Virus record (IMG/VR): IMGVR_UViG_3300000350_000001
Span: 1 to 27,175 of that record
DNA length: 27,175 nucleotides
Reading direction: 5' to 3' (one strand)
DNA from: a virus
Part shown: positions 13,131-19,103 of the stretch, piece after piece
Position numbering within the stretch: the stretch's first letter is position 1
How the letters are laid out: each line of letters opens with the position of its first letter
Translations under genes and position numbers: made by a program
The notes under the pieces: model-generated
The model's input: the letters and a program-made list of their open reading frames with translations, nothing else
What the model was told of the DNA's origin: nothing
Databases searched by the model: none

Positions 13131-13592
13131 ATGGCTTCAAACTATCCGCCCGGAGTGTCAGCTAACACTCGAAATGCACCGTGGAATCAACCCGACCCCG
13201 CCGACCGAGAAGTGGTTGACGTGGAAGATGAACTAATACTGGAAGATGAAGCGGCGATCTTCTATCGAACTACGTATTTGGCATACGTAGTCGGAGTTCA
13301 TCAAGGGTACAGAGAAACGATTACAGAATACGGACCAGAAGATTCGGAAACAGAAGCGATCCGTCTTGATGTTGACCGAGTAATTGTCCGGCGAGAAGGT
13401 CAGCCCGACATAACATATTTGGCAAGCTCGGATGATTTCGAATACTTGTTCGACACCGCAATCAATGAAGTGGAAGTGGAGTTCATGAATGATGAAATAG
13501 CCACGATTATTGATTGTGACCCGCCAAATAATCGAGACGACGGATTCGTGAGTGCAAAAGCAAACGAATATGAGGTTTGGTATACCCAATAG
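13131..13592 (+). CDS. Hypothetical acidic protein (153 aa)
   Basis: Starts MASNYPPGVSANTRNAPWNQ, a proline-rich N-terminus of a kind I associate with short haloarchaeal and haloviral proteins. The middle is strand-rich (ETEAIRLDVDRVIVRREGQ) and the end carries DCDPPNNRDDG. No catalytic motif. First gene of a six-to-seven-gene overlapping segment running to 14917. Confidence 0.72.
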   Translation: MASNYPPGVSANTRNAPWNQPDPADREVVDVEDELILEDEAAIFYRTTYLAYVVGVHQGYRETITEYGPEDSETEAIRLDVDRVIVRREGQPDITYLASSDDFEYLFDTAINEVEVEFMNDEIATIIDCDPPNNRDDGFVSAKANEYEVWYTQ

Positions 13593-13598
13593 ATTCTG

Positions 13599-13874
13599 AT
13601 GAGTCTAAAATCAACAGCGTTTGTTCTCCTAATTTTTGGTGCATTGTTGTTCAGCGTCGGATTCACGATTGACCAAGACTACCAAGAATGGGAAGACAAC
13701 AGAGATCAATTGAAAAGTGAATGTCTGTCAATGTATACAACTTGGCAATCGTGTAGTCACATCGACAACTTGGAAAATCCAAACGACAGTGGTGGTCCAT
13801 ACATGAACTTTGGATTTGGTCTGATAGGAGTTGGAATGATACTGTTAATATACGATGAATGGGATTTAACGTGA
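13599..13874 (+). CDS. Two-helix membrane protein (91 aa)
   Basis: Hydrophobic helix at residues 5-24 (STAFVLLIFGALLFSVGF), a polar loop with two cysteines (ECLSMYTTWQSC, possibly disulfide-linked outside the cell), and a second helix at about 68-84 (FGFGLIGVGMILLIY). Positive residues are few, so topology is uncertain. Possibly an envelope or host-membrane modifying protein. Confidence 0.7.
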   Translation: MSLKSTAFVLLIFGALLFSVGFTIDQDYQEWEDNRDQLKSECLSMYTTWQSCSHIDNLENPNDSGGPYMNFGFGLIGVGMILLIYDEWDLT

Positions 13875-14062
13875 GACAACCACCGCCAAATAATAAACCG
13901 TGCCCGGAATGTGATAGTCTCGATACAGAAAAAATAACAGAAGAAGTCGAATACGGTTCTCCGGTAAATTGGAACAGTAGAGGGTTGCAAGCTCCTCGGT
14001 ATAAAACAAAAACGCTGAGTTACTACTATTGTAATCAGTGTGACTGGAACGAAAAATACTAA
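13859..14062 (+). CDS. Zinc-ribbon protein (67 aa)
   Basis: PCPECDSLDTEKI, about 38 residues, then YYCNQCDWNEKY: a zinc ribbon with a long insert containing SPVNWNSRGLQAP. ATG 13859 overlaps the membrane gene by 16 nt. GTG 13871 would give the 4-nt GTGA overlap typical of this array and is a good alternative. Confidence 0.68.
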   Translation: MGFNVRQPPPNNKPCPECDSLDTEKITEEVEYGSPVNWNSRGLQAPRYKTKTLSYYYCNQCDWNEKY

Positions 14063-14361
14063 TGATTCAACAAAAAAAGAAAACAGCAATAGAAACATTC
14101 GTAGATAATCTAAAAAAATACGGAATCCACGACGATTATATACAGATAGAAGATTACTTCGATGGAACCGGGAAGGTCTACCTTCACGCAAACAAAAGCG
14201 GTTGGGGAATACCGTCTGATTGCTACGATGATGTTGACGCTCGGTTAATAGAATCATGTAGCATGAAAGCACTCGGAAAAAACCACTGGATGAAAGAGGA
14301 AAATCGTGACCACGTTTTAATATTCAGTGTTACCTACAAAGAAAACAATGACGCTAACTGA
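14062..14361 (+). CDS. Hypothetical protein (99 aa)
   Basis: TAATG overlap. Basic N-terminus (MIQQKKKTAIETFVDNLKKY), then IEDYFDGTGKVYLHANKSGW and a C-terminal strand VLIFSVTYKEN. Unrecognised. Confidence 0.65.
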   Translation: MIQQKKKTAIETFVDNLKKYGIHDDYIQIEDYFDGTGKVYLHANKSGWGIPSDCYDDVDARLIESCSMKALGKNHWMKEENRDHVLIFSVTYKENNDAN

Positions 14362-14494
14362 ATTCGGCTACTGTCCAAAGTGCGACATTGACCGCGTAGA
14401 ACTAACACCATTCGACGGCGGGATTCTCGGCTGTCACAAGTGCGGGAATCTCTCTGTATACAACAACAAAAATGAGTACGAACAACAACAGTAG
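14348..14494 (+). CDS. Mini zinc ribbon (48 aa)
   Basis: Overlaps the previous gene by 14 nt and the next by 23 nt. FGYCPKCDIDRVEL... LGCHKCGNLSVY: two CxxC pairs 17 residues apart, then a polar Asn/Gln tail. Typical free-standing ribbon. Confidence 0.6.
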   Translation: MTLTEFGYCPKCDIDRVELTPFDGGILGCHKCGNLSVYNNKNEYEQQQ

Positions 14495-14711
14495 AGTACC
14501 ACAACCCGGCGATCTTCTGGAATTTTTTGACGGAGAAGGATTCGTGTCGGGAACGATGATGGATACTGGAAAAGACGAGAGAGGCAGTCACTATGTTCTA
14601 CAGGTTGGAAACAACCGACAACGTGTTCACTATCAGGATGTAGTAGCCATTCTCAAAACCAAGGAACAGCGAAGCGACGTTCCATTGTTAGAAGAACGAT
14701 TCAGCAAATGA
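14472..14711 (+). CDS. Hypothetical small beta-barrel-like protein (79 aa)
   Basis: PQPGDLLEFFDGEGFVSGTM, then SHYVLQVGNNRQRVHYQDVV reads like a small SH3-like or Tudor-like barrel, with a charged helical tail. No catalytic motif. Unrecognised beyond that. Confidence 0.62.
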   Translation: MSTNNNSRVPQPGDLLEFFDGEGFVSGTMMDTGKDERGSHYVLQVGNNRQRVHYQDVVAILKTKEQRSDVPLLEERFSK

Positions 14712-14917
14712 ATTATATAAAAGTAAAAGTTGACGACGTAGCTAATGCTCTCGAAAAAAATTACAGATCAATCCCATATCATCAGGAAGATGGGGTTTGG
14801 TTTGTGAATTCCGAGAACGTTGATGGAAAAGAAGGGATGAGGCAATACGCAGGTCCAAAAGCAAAGGAGCGCGATCTGCGTCAATTGTTGCTAAAAGAGT
14901 ACGACATTCGCTATTGA
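14708..14917 (+). CDS. Hypothetical protein (69 aa)
   Basis: ATGA overlap. MNYIKVKVDDVANALEKNYR then HQEDGVWFVNSEN and a basic helix (GPKAKERDLRQLLLKEYDIR). Last gene of the array. Its end overlaps the convergent ERCC4-type gene by 7 nt. Confidence 0.65.
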   Translation: MNYIKVKVDDVANALEKNYRSIPYHQEDGVWFVNSENVDGKEGMRQYAGPKAKERDLRQLLLKEYDIRY

Positions 14918-15363
14918 TATTTCTCGTACCAATTTTGAAGCAGTTGATGTGTTCGGGCTTTCGCTCCGGCCCGATCTCCGGCCCATTCAAATTCGAGAAC
15001 GTCGTATTTATCGGGCCACTTCTCAACTGTTCCAATAATTGAGTTCGGATGAATTTTAGAATAGTAGTGAATGCAGTGACCACGACCGTCTCGATCATAC
15101 AGCATAGATTTCTCAGCTTCAATGACAACAACAAATTCTTCAAAGTTTTGGGCACGTTGGATTTCACGTTCAAACCGTTCTCGACCGGCACCGAGTGTGT
15201 TAGCGAGATCATCAAGGGACTTACGTTCGACGGCGAATACGCCTTCGAATCCTTCAATGGTATAATCACCAGTCTCAAGACCGGTGCGAATTACGTCCGT
15301 ATCGTAGAATGAGTACGGTTTCTTCTCACGACTATCAATAACAACGACCGGTTCTACGGTCAT
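14911..15363 (-). CDS. ERCC4-type (XPF/Mus81-like) nuclease
   Basis: 150 residues, essentially one nuclease domain. Seen: VVVIDSREKKPY (D10), TGDYTI (32-36), and the signature VERKSLDDL (ERK at 46-48, D at 51), the active site of XPF, Mus81 and Hef nucleases, which cut branched or flap DNA. No helicase or helix-hairpin-helix domain is attached, so a partner may supply DNA binding. ATGA overlap with the upstream cyclin-like gene shows co-translation. Likely role: resolving replication or recombination intermediates, or trimming ends before packaging. Confidence 0.88.
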   Translation of the reverse strand: MTVEPVVVIDSREKKPYSFYDTDVIRTGLETGDYTIEGFEGVFAVERKSLDDLANTLGAGRERFEREIQRAQNFEEFVVVIEAEKSMLYDRDGRGHCIHYYSKIHPNSIIGTVEKWPDKYDVLEFEWAGDRAGAKARTHQLLQNWYEKYQ

Positions 15364-15851
15364 AGAATATCCTCAACGCGGTTTAAATATCCATGAATTT
15401 CAGAAACATTCCAATTAAATTCGTCTGCAACCTTTACAAACAATTCACAGTTGTTCTCGTCCTTACGACGTGGGTGGTATACCCTCTCGGAACGGGTGTC
15501 CTCTCTAACAACGTGAGAGGCCACACAGAAGCACGCAAGAAACAGACGCCCCCCAAGTCGTCGAAGGTCAATATCTTCGATCAGGCGGCGTCCTTCGGCT
15601 TTCTGGTAGTCAGTTAGATCAAGATTGTTTTCACCAGCAATGGCGTCCCATGAAGCGAGTCGATCTTGAAGACGAGATGTAGCTTCATCCCGATTCCCGA
15701 ATGAGTCGGCGGCTCCGGTGTTTACAAGCGAAAGACGTTTCCATTTGTATGGGTCGTCGGAAGGGTTAGTCCCTTCAAAAGCATGAAATTTAGTATTATT
15801 TTCAGTATCCAATTCAGTCAGCGGTTCACTTTCAGATTCATCATATGGCAT
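15360..15851 (-). CDS. Possible cyclin-fold (TFB-core-like) protein
   Basis: 163 residues. After an acidic N-terminus (MPYDESESEPLTELD), the C-terminal about 100 residues follow the helical pattern of a TFIIB/TFB cyclin repeat: RLASWDAIAGENNLDLTDYQ, then a GGRLFLACFCVASHVV core helix, then a helix pair ending WNVSEIHGYLNRVEDIL. TFB core repeats have a comparable helix, Ala/Cys-rich core helix and recognition-helix order. No zinc ribbon is attached. If real, it could redirect host RNA polymerase. Evidence is pattern-level only. Confidence 0.5.
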   Translation of the reverse strand: MPYDESESEPLTELDTENNTKFHAFEGTNPSDDPYKWKRLSLVNTGAADSFGNRDEATSRLQDRLASWDAIAGENNLDLTDYQKAEGRRLIEDIDLRRLGGRLFLACFCVASHVVREDTRSERVYHPRRKDENNCELFVKVADEFNWNVSEIHGYLNRVEDIL

Positions 15852-15890
15852 ATATAATCAAATATTATACAAAGAGGAGAACAGTACCAG

Positions 15891-15930
15891 TACAGTATAG
15901 TACAGTATAGTACAGTATAGTACAGTACAG
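15891..15930. repeat. Tandem 10-bp repeats (TACAGTATAG)
   Basis: Three exact copies of TACAGTATAG at 15891-15920 and a partial fourth (TACAGTACAG). The period matches one DNA helical turn, so bound proteins would line up on one face. Iteron-like or operator array. Confidence 0.75.
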
Positions 15931-15962
15931 TAACAGTATAGTTGTTAACAGCAAGAAGGTGT
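15931..15962 (+). repeat. Repeat element E3
   Basis: TAACAGTATAGTTGTTAACA then GCAAGAAGGTG: nearly identical to E1 (2084-2117) and related to E2 (7473-7517). Confidence 0.6.
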
Positions 15963-16029
15963 CCTATAATGGATATACAGATAACATCTATACTGTTGTT
16001 ATAGATAACAGTAACAGTATAGTACAACT

Positions 16030-16063
16030 CCCCTCTTTAACAGAGGTGGGGTGATAATATAAA
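16030..16063 (-). promoter_or_regulatory. Promoter P2 (TATA plus conserved initial transcribed sequence)
   Basis: The minus strand reads AGATTTATATT, with TTTATA starting at 16063, and GTTAAAGAGGGG starting at 16041, exactly 22 nt later. It matches P1 closely from the bases before the TATA box through GTTAAAGAGGG. It would drive the cyclin-like/ERCC4 operon with a leader of about 190 nt that includes E3 and the tandem repeats. Confidence 0.65.
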
Positions 16064-16078
16064 TCTATCGGTACAAAC

Positions 16079-16086
16079 TATAAATA
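16079..16086 (+). promoter_or_regulatory. TATA box of the LAGLIDADG-like gene
   Basis: TATAAATA starts 31 nt upstream of ATG 16110 and 19 nt upstream of ATG 16098. This favours 16110 as the translated start on a very short leader. Confidence 0.5.
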
Positions 16087-16109
16087 CCCATGATACAATG
16101 GTAGCTATA

Positions 16110-16619
16110 ATGAGCGATAACGCAGATGAGTTGAATCAGCAGATCGAAGAAGAAATGACAAAAGCGTACATTGGCGGCCTGATGGACGGCTCCGGTACGG
16201 TTGTAGCCCAAGTTCGAAAAGACGACGATTACGCTCTTGGATATACAATTCAAACTCGTATACAACTTGTTCGCAAGAAGCCATTCTCTATCCAGATGAT
16301 TGACGACTGGACCGCAAAGAACGGTATCTATGCAACAATCCGGCAGTACGAGGAAAAGTATGAATTTGAGATTAGTCGATTGCGAGACGTGTCCATGTTT
16401 TGTGAAAAAATGGCTCCGTATGTTCAAGATCGGCTCTACGAATTTGAGCTAATGTCTGAGGAAATCATTCCCCGAATGAAAGAGGAAGTTCATCTCTCAG
16501 ATGAAGAAGGATTCGTTGAAGTTGTGGAGCTGATCGACGAACTCCGAGAGGAAAGTATCTCACCAATTGGGAATACGAAATACACAGCAGAATACTTTAA
16601 GGACTTATGGGACTTATAA
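16110..16619 (+). CDS. LAGLIDADG-like homing-endonuclease-family protein
   Basis: 169 residues from ATG 16110 (ATG 16098 adds four). AYIGGLMDGSGTV (about 19-31) matches the LAGLIDADG helix with the acidic catalytic position, followed by a predicted beta-beta-alpha pattern (YTIQTRIQLVRKKPFSIQMI, YEKY-type strands) as in single-motif homodimeric enzymes. The C-terminal 60 residues are acidic and helical. It is free-standing, not inside an obvious intron or intein in this window. It may be an active selfish endonuclease or a domesticated DNA-binding regulator; WhiA-type proteins show the latter occurs. Confidence 0.72.
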   Translation: MSDNADELNQQIEEEMTKAYIGGLMDGSGTVVAQVRKDDDYALGYTIQTRIQLVRKKPFSIQMIDDWTAKNGIYATIRQYEEKYEFEISRLRDVSMFCEKMAPYVQDRLYEFELMSEEIIPRMKEEVHLSDEEGFVEVVELIDELREESISPIGNTKYTAEYFKDLWDL

Positions 16620-16621
16620 AA

Positions 16622-17263
16622 TTAGAACGAATACGTTTCGAATTCTTTCTGTTCGTTGTACATTTCAACTCCTTCTCTAAAATCCTCATCCGAGCAAGAG
16701 AAGATGTTCTTAACGCGATTTGGTTCCTCTTGCATTTGAGGGTAGATTGAAAACAATGTAGCAATTTGCTCTGCTACATCATCTGAAACATTGTGAACTG
16801 GTCGGTTGATATTGTCAGTCACAATCTTACCCCGGTTTCGACGGCGTTCTTGCAGTTTATAGATTTGTTCTAAATCCATGAAGGGGTTCCAATCATCATC
16901 ACAAGGAATCAATGTGTACTCCTGATCTTCGATAGAAGCACCTTCCGGGTGTAGAATGTCACCCTTGGATTTACTAATGTGAATTTTGTAGCCACGTTCT
17001 CCCTTACAAAGCTGGTTACACCAGTTGCAAAGATAGAGATGATTGGTGGCTTTCTTTGATTTTGATTTAGATACGTTGAACTTCTGGTTTTTGTTAATCG
17101 GCTTCAAGCTACTAACATCGAAATCCTCTGGAACTTCAATGTGGGGGCCGTGTCCACCACCAACACTCCGTAGTACGTGGGTGTATATTCCTTGAGAAGA
17201 ACAAATCTTCCCACAGTAAGGACATTCCTTCTTTTCATCTTGGTCGGTGTCACTGGCAGACAT
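16622..17263 (-). CDS. C2H2-type zinc-finger protein (213 aa)
   Basis: Two Cys/His clusters: CPYCGKICSSQGIYTHVLRS...H (about 14-41) and LCNWCNQLCKGERGYKIHIS...H (about 78-106). Both have CxxC followed by histidines at 11-20 residues, an enlarged C2H2 finger. A basic linker (KSKSKKATN) separates them; the rest is acidic. Likely a viral DNA- or RNA-binding regulator. It is transcribed away from the replication module from a TATA-like TTTAATA about 34 nt upstream, and is convergent with the LAGLIDADG-like gene. Confidence 0.75.
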   Translation of the reverse strand: MSASDTDQDEKKECPYCGKICSSQGIYTHVLRSVGGGHGPHIEVPEDFDVSSLKPINKNQKFNVSKSKSKKATNHLYLCNWCNQLCKGERGYKIHISKSKGDILHPEGASIEDQEYTLIPCDDDWNPFMDLEQIYKLQERRRNRGKIVTDNINRPVHNVSDDVAEQIATLFSIYPQMQEEPNRVKNIFSCSDEDFREGVEMYNEQKEFETYSF

Positions 17264-17293
17264 TGTACTATATTAATGTAGTAAACTAAACTC

Positions 17294-17301
17294 TATTAAA
17301 T
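17294..17301 (-). promoter_or_regulatory. TATA-like element of the zinc-finger gene
   Basis: Minus-strand ATTTAATA about 34 nt upstream of ATG 17263, consistent with a short leader. Confidence 0.4.
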
Positions 17302-17368
17302 ATTTCTCAAGTTTTTCCAAAGGTTTTTATTATCCATCATATTCAGACATAGGGGGTATATCGGTAGA

Positions 17369-17403
17369 TTTATATTGTTACCACTCGTTTGTTAAAGAGG
17401 GAA
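17369..17403 (+). promoter_or_regulatory. Promoter P1 of the tRNA/replication transcript
   Basis: TTTATATT at 17369 and GTTAAAGAGGGAAG at 17391, the 22-nt offset of the family. The initial sequence can fold, with CGTTT (17386-17390) against AAGCG (17402-17406). Downstream lie the tRNA, the hairpin cluster, TLS5 and the replication genes. Confidence 0.65.
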
Positions 17404-17417
17404 GCGGTGTTTTAGAA

Positions 17418-17437
17418 GCCCCCGTTCTCGCTGTTTA
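17418..17437 (-). repeat. E-type repeat core, reverse orientation (E4)
   Basis: The minus strand reads TAAACAGCGAGAACGGGGGC, matching E1 and E5 cores. It abuts the 5' end of the tRNA gene exactly. Confidence 0.5.
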
Positions 17438-17511
17438 GGATTTATAGCTCAATCAGGTAGAGCGCACTGCTCATAACGGTGTGGTTCGGGGTTCGAGTCC
17501 CTGTAGATCCA
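17438..17511 (+). tRNA. tRNA with CAT anticodon (Met elongator or Ile2)
   Basis: Full cloverleaf: acceptor GGATTTA (17438-17444) with TAGATCC (17504-17510), one G-U; D-stem GCTC/GAGC with D-loop AATCAGGTA; anticodon stem CACTG/CGGTG with loop CTCATAA (17470-17476, anticodon CAT at 17472-17474); variable loop TGGTT; T-stem CGGGG/CCCTG, loop TTCGAGT; discriminator A17511; no encoded CCA. A CAT anticodon reads AUG, or AUA if C34 is modified as in archaeal tRNA-Ile2; I cannot tell which from the sequence. It probably supplements host decoding of viral codons. Confidence 0.92.
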
Positions 17512-17512
17512 C

Positions 17513-17639
17513 TTCGGGCATAAGGGTCGCCCGAACGGATATTGCTTCCACAAAAGTAATGCAAGCTCCGCTACGGAGCAATGGTACTACGCTACGTAGG
17601 TTTCTCGCAAGGGACAGCCTCGGCTTTACACCGGGGCTG
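17513..17639 (+). ncRNA. Row of five hairpins between tRNA and TLS5
   Basis: TTCGGGC/GCCCGAA (17513-17519, 17529-17535); ATTGCTT/AAGTAAT (17541-17547, 17554-17560, one G-U); GCTCCG/CGGAGC (17565-17570, 17574-17579); CTACG/CGTAG (17587-17591, 17595-17599); CAGCCTCGG/CCGGGGCTG (17615-17623, 17631-17639, one U-G) with 7-nt loop CTTTACA. Almost every base is in or next to a stem, and there is no reading frame of note. The last hairpin resembles an anticodon arm, but no matching cloverleaf exists. Probably a structured spacer or small RNA co-transcribed with the tRNA. Confidence 0.65.
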
Positions 17640-17642
17640 AAA

Positions 17643-17684
17643 GCACCCAATGGTGGTCAGGGAGGTTCGATTCCTTCCGGGTGC
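17643..17684 (+). ncRNA. Minimal tRNA-like element TLS5
   Basis: Stem GCACCC (17643-17648) with GGGTGC (17679-17684), with an A-C mismatch at pair 7; linker ATGGTGGTCAG; T-stem GGAGG (17661-17665) with CCTTC (17673-17677), one G-U; T-loop TTCGATT. Same architecture as TLS1-4. It lies 105 nt before ATG 17790 and downstream of a real tRNA on the same transcript. Confidence 0.8.
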
Positions 17685-17729
17685 ATTTCGAAGCCCTACA
17701 ACGGGCCTCTCGATCAATGAACCGATTTC

Positions 17730-17742
17730 AGAACATCGACCT
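17730..17742 (+). promoter_or_regulatory. Degenerate leader motif before the 324-aa gene
   Basis: AGAACATCGACCT resembles AGAACATTCGACC minus one base, 47 nt before ATG 17790. Hairpin AGTGG/CCACT (17749-17753, 17761-17765) follows. Confidence 0.35.
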
Positions 17743-17789
17743 AAAACCAGTGGCCGTTGACCACTCAAAACCTCAACAGAAAAACAACA

Positions 17790-18764
17790 ATGAGTTCCAA
17801 ATACGACTTTGGCGGAAGTTCGAGCGGCAACAACGGCGGCAACAGCGCAGACCGTGGCTATGCACCGTCCTACAAAATCGCCCCGTTCATCAAGCTGTTC
17901 GGTGAACTGTCGCACATCTCGGTCGGCAACAGCGATTGGGGTCAGTCAATCTCTGTGACCTACGACAACGGAAAGCTGTACGACGGCATTCTGACCACCC
18001 GACAGGACAAAGACGAGTACAAGGTGTTCTCGTGGAACGACGCTCCGGTTCTGGAAGACGAAACTCTGTCGTGCGACCAGCTTCCTCCGGTTCTCAACAA
18101 GAGCTACGGTGGAACCTCGTACAAATACGAAATCCTCGCGGCCCGTCTTGAGGGAGATGAAGAAGTTGGCTACGCCGACGACGCTTTCATCAAAGGACAG
18201 GAGTACGACGGAACCGACCCGATTCCACTGATGGATGTGGTTGGCGACGACCGCTTCACCGTGTGGGAATCGGCCTCGGAATACGGTCCAAATTCCTGTG
18301 CAAAGACTACGGCAAAGTGCCTGACCAACTTCGGGAACGACGCAGTGGTTGACCCCGACCACCAGTTCAAATGGCTGGCAGACGGTGTGAGCCTCCGAGA
18401 AGAACTGGAAGGCATGGGTATCATCTACGCGAAGGTACAGCGTGAGTCCAACAACTCGGACCACAAGTTCTACCACCCGATCTTCATTGACGCCGAGACT
18501 CACAACCAGATTCTCCCCGGTGAGTCTAACGCCTCAAGCCCGGCTCCTGAGCCTTCCGGGTCGTCGGCTACCGAAACTGCCACGGACGGCGGAAAAGTTG
18601 ATGACAGCCCTGTTGACGAGTTCTACGCGACGTGCAAAGAACTGTCCATTGACTCGGAACCCGCTGTCCTCGGCCTGCTCGAAGACATGATTGGTGACGA
18701 CGACAACGACCTGACCGAAGACATGGTTGACCGAGACAAAGTTGTGGCCGATCTCGTCCAGTAG
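17790..18764 (+). CDS. Acidic protein leading the replication operon (324 aa)
   Basis: Gly/Ser/Asn-rich N-terminus (MSSKYDFGGSSSGNNGGN), a beta-rich middle (about 25-240, with KIAPFIKLFGELSHISVG near its start), a Pro/Ser/Thr linker (about 245-270) and a very acidic helical C-terminus (EDMIGDDDNDLTEDMVD). Codons are visibly more GC-ending than in the small-gene array, suggesting high expression or different origin. ATG 17790 is chosen over TTG 17757. An abundant beta-rich protein with an acidic tail before helicase and primase genes would suit a single-strand-DNA-binding protein. That is inference; no OB-fold signature is clear. Confidence 0.78.
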   Translation: MSSKYDFGGSSSGNNGGNSADRGYAPSYKIAPFIKLFGELSHISVGNSDWGQSISVTYDNGKLYDGILTTRQDKDEYKVFSWNDAPVLEDETLSCDQLPPVLNKSYGGTSYKYEILAARLEGDEEVGYADDAFIKGQEYDGTDPIPLMDVVGDDRFTVWESASEYGPNSCAKTTAKCLTNFGNDAVVDPDHQFKWLADGVSLREELEGMGIIYAKVQRESNNSDHKFYHPIFIDAETHNQILPGESNASSPAPEPSGSSATETATDGGKVDDSPVDEFYATCKELSIDSEPAVLGLLEDMIGDDDNDLTEDMVDRDKVVADLVQ

Positions 18765-18769
18765 GGAAT

Positions 18770-18880
18770 ATGATTTCCCTGATCGAGTTTTTCTTGCTTG
18801 TTATTGCGTTCAATCTAACAGCAATTAACTACAACATTGCAAAGCTCGCGTTGAGAATGCGTAGTACGGAGTTACAATGA
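18770..18880 (+). CDS. Single-helix membrane peptide (36 aa)
   Basis: MISLIEFFLLVIAFNLTAIN, then YNIAKLALRMRSTELQ: one hydrophobic helix with a positive C-terminal end. It starts 5 nt after the preceding stop and overlaps the next gene (ATGA). Function unknown. Confidence 0.5.
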   Translation: MISLIEFFLLVIAFNLTAINYNIAKLALRMRSTELQ

Positions 18881-19098
18881 AACGAAAAGAAGTTACAGCA
18901 ACATTCCACAAGACGGTGCAGATCGAACAGTACGAACCAGAAAAAATCGGCGTTAGTCAAACCGTCGAACTGGAAGACGGTGACGACCCCGATGAAGTTC
19001 TGGATGATCTTCACGGCGAGAACGTGGCCTTTGTCGGACGAGAGATTACCAGCCGAATGGCGGCCAAAAGAATGAAAGACGGCAAAGGCGACAACTAA
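18877..19098 (+). CDS. Hypothetical protein (73 aa)
   Basis: ATGA overlap. MKRKEVTATFHKTVQIEQYE, then EKIGVSQTVELEDGDDPDEV and a basic C-terminal helix: a strand-helix pattern seen in small proteins beside replication genes of haloarchaeal elements. A role with the neighbouring ATPase and primase is possible but not shown. Confidence 0.7.
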   Translation: MKRKEVTATFHKTVQIEQYEPEKIGVSQTVELEDGDDPDEVLDDLHGENVAFVGREITSRMAAKRMKDGKGDN

Positions 19099-19103
19099 CA
19101 GAG

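Larger units (their letters stand above)
15852..16109. other. Divergent control region
   Basis: It separates the minus ERCC4 operon from the plus LAGLIDADG-like gene. It holds an AT-rich stretch beside the minus start, a 10-bp tandem repeat (15891-15930), repeat E3 (15931-15962), an inverted repeat ATCTATA/TATAGAT (15986-15992 with 16000-16006), minus promoter P2 (16030-16063) and plus TATA TATAAATA (16079-16086). No gene seen. Confidence 0.6.

Noticed and set aside
15891-15930. CRISPR-like array
   Set aside because: The repeats are 10 bp, directly tandem and without spacers.
17615-17639. Anticodon-arm-like hairpin (loop CTTTACA) as part of a UAA-suppressor tRNA
   Set aside because: The only nearby acceptor stem (17643/17684) lies entirely 3' of it, so a normal cloverleaf is impossible; a permuted gene would be special pleading.
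17946-18503. Minus-strand 185-codon open frame
   Set aside because: Antisense shadow of the GC-richer 324-aa gene, with implausible Val/Arg/His-rich composition.
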